A DNA stretch of 64,000 nucleotides from Oxyruncus cristatus (taxonomy: Eukaryota; Chordata; Aves; Passeriformes; Cotingidae): contig VXAY01005013.1 of assembly GCA_013399855.1 (NCBI GenBank), positions 60,313 to 124,312 of the forward strand, given 5' to 3'. The position numbers and the translations under genes are program-made. A model generated the notes under the pieces. It worked only from the letters and a program-made list of their open reading frames with translations, was not told the DNA's origin and did not search any database. Each line of letters opens with the position of its first letter. Position 1 is the first letter of the stretch. Below are positions 24,801 through 33,800 of this stretch, in pieces.

Positions 24801-27800
24801 GATCGTGGAGTCCAACCTGTGACCCATCACCACCTTGTCAACGAGTGCCACGTCCAGTCGTTTCTTGAACGCCTCCAGGGGTGGTGAAAATGTACTGAAG
24901 CCCCGAGTATCATCAAGCCTTTATTTCTATACACCTTAAAAAAACCCACTGCTTTTCCACAACGAGCAACAGGCTGAAACAAAATAGGGTGCAGACGCAA
25001 AAGCAAATTCAGAGACGAAAATCTGAGGTACCTGATAATAATATCTGAGAACCCAGCAAAGCCCTTCCACGTAGGACTGCACAACCTTGCGACGGAATTT
25101 CTCATCCGAGGCATCCACGTCAAACTTGTTTTTGTAGTAGCGCTGCTTCCAGCCAGTTTCCCACAACCTGCAACACAGTCATTGATACAGCCTAACACAG
25201 GCACCTCACAGGTCTGAATTACAATGCAAGCCCAGGTCACTCGCTACTTCGGTTTCTATTTGCATACAGTTTAAATGAAAGCAGAAAGACTGATACTCAA
25301 CAGCAAGACAGTAAGATGTGATGGTTGGCACCCCAGAAAATCCAGATGAAATCCTGAAGCTCCCACCCTGATAAACACAGCTCCAGTGTTTGAAGCAGGG
25401 TGGATTTTCAAACGTGGGCCTGTTGCTGTCAGCATTTCTCAGAACAGAACTGTTTCTGGTCAGCAATTCTGCATTTCTCACCAGGAATCTGCCATTTGAA
25501 CTTTGTGCTTTAACTCTTCCAGAAGAACAAACTCCTCCCCTTCCTTGTCTCCTTTAATCTACCCTAGGCCAAAATCTTTATCTTACTGGAACATCTTCTC
25601 ACATCAGCTTCATTCCTTTACTCTCAATGCCTCTCTCAAGCAGAAGAGCAACAGAGGCTTCCCGCTCCTCAAAATAAAAAGCAAGCGAATGAACGGTAAT
25701 TTCCACGTCCCGTTGCTGTTCAGACAAGCTGTGACTACCAGCAGCACTCCCCGCAGCCCAGGAGTCCTGGGCTTGCTCACTCACATCACACCAGCCCCCT
25801 GTCATGGGGGATTTTCAATCCCTCGTGCCAGAGATGGATACTGGAATCAAAGGAGCCATCCCGGCCGCCCTCTATCCTCCCTTCACACAGCTCCCCCTCA
25901 CGTCTGCGTGCAGATGGGGCAGGGAAACCAAAAACTCGCTCCTCTTTCACACACCAGCGCCTGAATCCCTCAGCTCTGCTGTATCACGTCAGGAAAAAAA
26001 CCAAACTGGTTAAATCTGATAATCCCTCAATAATGATTTCTTTCTTGAAACAGAAGTTTATTCCCAACAATTGCAGCTTGGCGTTGAATATGCCATCTGA
26101 AAATCAGCACACAAAATCCCTTTTTAAAGTGGCTGAGACCACTTTAAATATTTAAATATTTTGAGCCACAGAAGAGCTTCAATAACTGCAGTTGAATGTA
26201 GCACATCCTTTTCCTTGGCAATACCAACCCTGTCAGAACTACTGCTGCTCATGAATCACCACAGTTCGTTCACACTGGTCACTATAAAACTGTTAAACCT
26301 TCTTTTAGAACCTCTGCTAAAGCTCCAATGGAAAGGAACATTAACATTGATCCCGATTCTATATGGGAATTCTGCTTGCTTTATTAAAAAAAAAAACCAA
26401 ATTAATTCATTTAGATATGCACTTACAGAAAAGAAAATGAGAGCTGGAATATGTGATACTGGAAGAGCTGATGGGCTGGATGTCACAAATACGTCGTGAC
26501 AACAATCCTCAGTGTTTTCCCACGTCCACTTGACTGCACACAAAACCCCCTCCTGGCTGCATTTAAAGGGCAGACCCCTTAACAAACCACTGCAAAGGCC
26601 TGCAGTTAACGGCAATAGCTTGATTTAAACCTTTGATCAATGCAGACCCACTGGTAGTCAATTCTCATAAAATTCCTGTCCCTTACTAACCCAAGGATCA
26701 GCCGCCCTAAGACAATTAAAGAACCCACAGACAAAACAGGGCCCTGCCACAAATCAAAGATGGAGGAAAACACGGTGTGGGAGCCAGGACAAATAAAGCT
26801 GCCCAGGTGAAGGCAGCTGAGCTGGATGGGTTAAACAGCTGGAGAATTCCAGTGTGGAACGCCGCATTCCACTCACATAATCAGGGCCGAGCAGGGAATG
26901 TCTCGCCAATCTAGTGCCGGGTCTCAGAGGGAGCGTGGCGTGGAGGCTGCAAACCCGCACGCATACTAATCTGGGTACTCAGATTGAACAGCCACAGCTC
27001 GCCCATCTCCCCGGAATTCACTGGATATTCCAACCCTCCACGTTAATTACCGCTGGATAAAGAGATCATAGCAGAGCATCTGAAGGCACTGCTGCACTAA
27101 GCTAAATGGCATTAATTAGGCTGCATCTATTTCAGCAATTTGCTAACAAAGTGCTACAAAAAAATGGCTTCACCTGATATTATCCTCTGGCTCAGGTTCA
27201 CTGTCACTATCCTCAGCTTTCCGCTTAATTCCTCCTCCTCCCAGGGATGGGCTGCCATCAGGAGTCAGGCTGGTATTTGGAGATGCTGAAGCTGTCTGGG
27301 GTCAGAGTTATTACAGATAAATAGGGGAAGGGGGGAGGAGGAGGATTTATTAGGCATTTTAAATTCAAGTTACAATTAACAGCTCTGTAATAATCACATG
27401 TGTTATTTGCAGTTCCAGAAAAACTCCAGGCAAAGGCTACACAACCCCTAACCCGTCAAGCCAAGGAGCAAATGGAAAGAAGAACACACCTCTATTAAAA
27501 GGCAGGCATTGATTCACACAGGCAAAAATGTCGTTGGATTGGAGAAAGAAAAGGATGCAATAAACAAGACAGTAGAAATTGGTAAAACGTGCCATTCTGG
27601 ACATGTTCCAGTCTTGGAACACCCCTGTTTGCTCTGGTCCTGCAGCTTCTGTTACAGCTTCGTTTTGCAGCACCAGAGAAAAACACACATGAGAAAAAAA
27701 ACCCCAGTGCTTCTAATTCAGAACTGTCAGAAAGACTGAGTTTCTTCACAGCTGGTCTTTTAAACTCCTCTCAAATTTATCTATTTTAACATTACAGAGT

Positions 27801-30800
27801 CAAAAAGAAACATCTCCCATTCCATAAAGGGATTAATGTGCTTAACTCAGGTGCAAAAGTTTCAAGATTAAAAGGCAAGAACAGCAGAAATTATACTTTG
27901 AAAAAGCATATTGTATTTAGACTTCAGAGACAGAACCCACACCTTTACGATGAAAAGGACCTTTAATTTTTTCAGTTTGAAGATTTATACCCAGAGAGAA
28001 AATATCTGTCATAACTGTTATTTCAAGTTAACAATCAGCACTTCCAACAGAGCACTCAACTTATTTCCAGTTTCTCCTTACTAGCGCCTTCCCCAAAATT
28101 TCATCCAAGCTTCCCCTTTCCACATAAATTAGTTGTTAAAAGCCACTTCCTTGAAAAAATTGGTTTTGGTGTCTGCTTTTCAAGAAAGTTCAGGGGGATA
28201 GAGAAAAAGGTGTCCAGAGTACGACGATCATTTCCCTTCCGGGTGCAAATACCTCTGAACGTCTACTTACAGAGTTCTGTCTCTCGTGCATCCTCATCTC
28301 AAAGGCAGCTTGTCTGGGGTTACAGATTGCCTGAGGGCTGGATCGATTTCCCAGGGCTTGAGGGGAAAACTGCCCACCAGGAATGAAAGAAGGCTGATCC
28401 CTCTAAAAGATAAACACGGACAAGCGCCCTGAACAAGCTGTGTAATCTCCCCAGCAGCGACACGATGCTCTCCCACAACGTTCAGATTAACATGTTATAT
28501 AAACCCAGCATCGTTCACCCACTCAGATCAGCCTAAATTACTTTTGTTTAATGATCTTAACCGGACATAACACTTCCAAGTTTTAATTTACTAAGCTCTT
28601 TTACAAAACTGCCAACCCCCCCCCTGCATTTTGTGCCTATGTTCTTTCTGCAGGGGACAAAAGGCAGTTTTTGGGGGACTTGGTCTAAGTTCCTGGGAAT
28701 AACACATTCTTTGCAAGCAAAGTGAAAAACCTCTGCCACTCTAACAGGGACAGTCAGAAGATCATTTGAAAAATGAGGTCTAGAGAGCACTCAGAATGGG
28801 GACAACATAGGCCCTGGCAGTTTTGGAAGCTCCACGTACCCGAATGCCCCATCCAAGAACAAAGCTATGCGGAAACGAATAGACAAGGCCCATTTTTAAA
28901 ATACAGAAATATTTGAGGAATAGAAGAAAATTCGCCCCAGCAACACAATTCTAAATCTTTTAACTTTAAAATGGCTTACACACAGGGCAGAAAACACCTG
29001 CAGCTCCAACCACCACACCTGCCAAAACCTAAAGTATCCAGCCTAATTCTTGCTAGTTTTTGCATCGGGTAAAGAATTCACTTACCTTCAGCCTTTTCCT
29101 TTTCTCTTTCTGCCGTCTTTTAAAGTTATCCTAAACGTGGAATAAAGGGAAATAAAGTCAGTCAAACATACAGATTTCTTGGGAAATTATTTCACTGCAA
29201 TCCTCAACTGACAAGGCCATAAGGTTTTCAGGGAATGTTCTGAATAAGACATGGGACAACTCTCGTGTCTGTAAATCCAACAGAAAGGGGGTGGAATTTT
29301 CTACTCTGCGCTGAAGATCTACGGGGGAAAGAAAAGCAGCTGGGTATTCAAAGCCCCACAATTTTGGTAATGGCTGAAATGATGCCCTGAGTTTAGCTGT
29401 CGCCTCAGCTCAGGGTGCCAGCAGTGCCAAAGGACACAAGCTCCTTGCCTGGACTGGAGAGCTGCCAAAAAAACACAGGAGAGACAATAATGTCCTAGAA
29501 ACAGAAAATGAAGAGATTCAAGGAAAGGTGTTTCTTATTCTATGATTCTCAGGCCTGAGAGCCGAACATCAAATTGGCATTTCCACTTCCAGGAGAGGTG
29601 CAGGCTGGGCCAACAATAAGCAAAATATTTTGCCAATGCCAGCACAGTTGTTTTTGACTGGAAAGAAGGCACTTCGAACTCAAATTCAGTATTTCAGCCT
29701 GCTCGTGGCCTGCTCTTACAAAGGTTGTAGCAAACTACAAAACAATTCCTTCTTCAGTTTTCACTGTGGTGATTCAAAAAGCTGCAACAACTCACCCATG
29801 GATTTCACTTTGTTGTTATTTGGGCTAATGACCAGAAAAACAGGTCTGGCAGCCCAGGAAAAGAAACTCAACTGGAAGCACACGATCCTTTTTTGAGCAT
29901 GGAAGAACTCACCAGAGATTATAACAAAAAACCCCTACAAAATTTGGCTTTTTTTTCCCACTTATTCTCTTAAAGGAGGGTCCCAGGCCAGCAGTAATGC
30001 ACACGATTAAAACCAAACTCCGAGAACGTAATAACAACAGAAAAATTACATCGTCATCTTTTCTCTTTTTGAAAATACTGTCCTCAACTTCTCCAACAGC
30101 CAACATGATCATCTGGACCCGCTGCAGGTTGACAAAGCCGCTTTCTGTGAGGTACCCCTGCAGGTTAGAGAACAACAGGGTTGAAAAATAAGCCCGTTCT
30201 GTAGCAAACACCCAGACATTTTCAGAGGGAAAGGGACAGCTCTTACCCCAGTTTTGTGCACCACGTTTTTATAGATGTTAACCAAGCGATCGATTGCTCC
30301 CTCCCTAAGTACAAACCAATGTGTGAGACTCCCGTGGTTTAGAAACACAGGGAGTATTCCTGCAGGGAAAGAAAGCACGTTCTCATCTACCTGATCTCCA
30401 GAGATGGCAGGTGAGGCAGAAAGTCATTTCCCACAAAGAAGCACATGAAGACCCAGTCATCAACACTTCTTTCGAAATCAAACGTGAAAGGCAGGCTGGC
30501 CATAGTGAGTTCTCTCTCCAGATACTGCAACACACGAAAAAGGACATTGGGAAACACTGCATGGAGTCTGAAGTGTTATTTATACACAGCATCTGGAGCA
30601 ACTGCTCCACCTCACCTCTCTCAGGACACACAAGCGGATGAAGATGAATTCCTGTTCCGCCACAGGAAGAGTGTCGGCAAACTGGTCGTGCTGAAACCAA
30701 AGGAGAGTCACGTTACACCCGAGCTCTCCCTAGAGCTTCTCCTGCTCCATTTTCAAGGAGGTAAGAGGGATACAAGAGCAGGCTCCCAAGCCCTTTGCCA

Positions 30801-33800
30801 AACATGCATTTTGCTGCTTTACGTGGCTGTTAAGTTACTGATCGTTTTTGTTCTCACCAGTGGAAAAAATAATCCCAAACAAAATGCCACAAGTGAGGAT
30901 ATCAGCTTTGGCATAATGCTCTTGTACTGCAGAAGTACAGTTGTCACCTCTAAGAGGACAGCCAGGTATTTTCAACAACAGTTTGCATCATGCTTCAGCC
31001 AAAACCAAACAGCAAGAGCTATTTGAGGGTCTCATTATACACGAGCTTATGGATTAAAAAACCCCACCTAGAAATAGCAAAATTCTTACCTTTCCTTGTT
31101 TTTCTCTGGGCAAACCTTGGCAATCCTTAACCTCATGACCCATCTGGTTACAGAGAGCACATGGCTTGGGTTTATTTGGTTTGAACTCCTCCCTAATTAT
31201 AGTGAAGTTTGGTTCGTGTGTAGCTAAGCCAAGCATGATCAGATCAGCTACCAATCAAGAAAAGAGTAAAATATGATGAAGCATAAACTGTATTAAGCTT
31301 TAAAAGGAAAAAAAAAAAGTTTAGAAGCAAAGTAGATTCTGCCTTCAGCAACTGTGAACACACCAACGTGCTGCACCCACGAACCACCCCCTCAGGACAA
31401 CCACAGGGAGCTGTGGCCAGGGCTGCACCTCTTCCCATCCATTACACAGAGCTTTCCAAAACTGACAACTCCACTGGATTATTTACACAGTTCCCAGGGA
31501 AACACAGTCCAATTCAATCCCAGAACAGCACAAGAAAGCTTAACAGGACACATTTCTAGCAAGAGAGAACTCACCATCAGCCCCACACAGACAGTGGTGA
31601 GTGTTTGGGTCATGATTTGGTTGAGCTGTACAAAAGAAAATTACATTCAGTCAAAGTCATGTAAAATAAATTATTATTGGCCATACCGTAATTTAAAACA
31701 GAAGGTTCACATTTGTTTGAATTTTACCTCTCTGTCTCCTAATGTAATCCATGATTTTATGTTCCCCTTCACCAGGAGCACTGGCATCTGACAAAATAAC
31801 CTGCGAAACATAGAAATCATGTCAGCAATTAATGCTGCCACAGTAAAAACCAACAACTTATGCAGTTCATACACTGAATACAGAACCTGACTTATGAACA
31901 CTTGAAATTCTAATCTGTAGTTTCAGCTATTTCAAAATGAAATTATTTAAGAGCCTGGAACCAGTGAACCAACCTTCATTTTTCCCTACCAGTTCCAGGA
32001 CGAAGGTGACGCATTGAGTCAAATCCCACTGAAATGATCAGGCCATATTTGAGTTTCCTGATAAATTACCAGGGCAGTGAAACAGGCACTAGAGAACCCA
32101 CAGATTAAGCACGCACGTGTCTGCTTCCCTTTGGATCTTCCCAACTCGTGATGCACTGAAACATGATCACAGCAGACCCCTCCTCACCCTGACGTCAATT
32201 CTCAGCATCAGCATTTATTAAGCATTAGCTTAATAAAGCATCACCATTTATAAAAACTCAGGTCTGATGGAGGGACTCAAGCAGAGCCAACTGCCCTCTA
32301 ATTAGGCCACTTGAACAGTCAACTCCTGGCAAATAACACAGGCAGCTGCATTTACTGACTCCTCTGCCCCCTTGTACATTGCAAACACAGGACTGTCAGG
32401 AAAAAAACTCTGTGGGAGTGGAGTGGTTGAGGAGAGGAAGAGAGAATTTCCAAGTCCAGAGAGCCAAGCAAGCTGACATGTATTATTTTCACTGCCTGCC
32501 ATCCACCACTAGAGTAACAGAGAAAATGCAGCCTCCTGCGGTAGCAATTAGAAAAAAGAAACAGTGCAAAAATCACATCTACAATGTATCTTGACACTTT
32601 CCCCAAAAGAAGCAAAAGTATTCCTAAAGCCCCGTCTCCCATTACGCCAAATTGTGGCTTCTACTGGCAAACCTTCTCTTTGCTCTTCAGTGAAATCAAA
32701 GCAAATGGTGCTGGGAGATGGAGTTATCAGGATGAAATGGTCTCTGAAGTCACAGCAGGATGTGCAAGTTGGCCCATTATTAATAACAGCACAGTGGCAG
32801 GCCAAGAGATAAATCTGTTAAATTTCTGCTCTTCAATCAGATCCCAGCCCAGCCCAAACATCTCCTTCATTTTCCTCAAGTAGGAAACTGGGCAACTCAC
32901 GGTGAGGTTTTTCCAGCCCGGGTCACTGTTCAGGCGGTCAGCGATGTAATAGCGCAGGCATTTTGCCAGATTGTCCATGAACTCAGTTCCCTGAAAAGTG
33001 TCAGCAGGAAAGAAATTAGACCTTCATTCAGACACTGCCAATTGCTGGTGAAGTGCCAGGTCACTCACCGGGGTAATGCAGTTGCTGTCAAATCTCTCCT
33101 TCACTTCCTCTGGAGGGAGAAAGCCACCTAGAGCAACAGCAACAGGGAGCAGAGTTAGACCAGTGTGGACCACTGAAAACATTTCTGCACCATAAAACCC
33201 CAGATGGTTACCCCAGGAAACAATTAACCTGGTGAAATCAGTTTCTTCAAAAAAAAACCCCAAGCACCCAGAAACCAAAATTGAACCAGTTCTTACCATT
33301 ATCTCACCTCCAACTTAAGAGGTGTTAGTACATTTACAAATGTGACTTCAGCAAACACCGCTACACACTCCCCTTTCACTCCAGCCATGTCACCATCACC
33401 CTCAGAAAGTTGCTCTGACTGAATTCCTCACTGAATTTAGAGTTTCCACTGTCAAGTAACTACCCTTGCTCGCAGCTCATTATCCCTGTGTAGGAGTATT
33501 TCCATCTGATCCCTGCTTTTAAGCCTCAACACTCCTTGCATCAAGCCCTACAAATGTGTACTTCCTTCCAGAAGGGTTTTGGTTGCTTCCTCACTACCTT
33601 TATCCCCGCTCTTCTGTTCAATTTATTTTCAAAAGGAATTAAGAGCACTCAACACAAATTCATTTCAGGCAGGAGACTCGAGAAGAAAAAAAAAAAAAGT
33701 GACATGTTGTTTTATCTTAGTTCTTAACTTTGGAAAACACTGATCCAGCCTTCTGTAGGTTTGTTATCCCCTCCTTCTCCCAGGAATGCAGAGACATCCC

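Noticed and set aside
29541..29560. ATTCTATGATTCT, like the CR1 terminal repeat
   Set aside because: No CR1 body is recognisable beside it; too short to call.
30445..31026. A 193-codon plus-strand frame
   Set aside because: It is antisense to XRN2 exons 10 and 11 and intervening introns.
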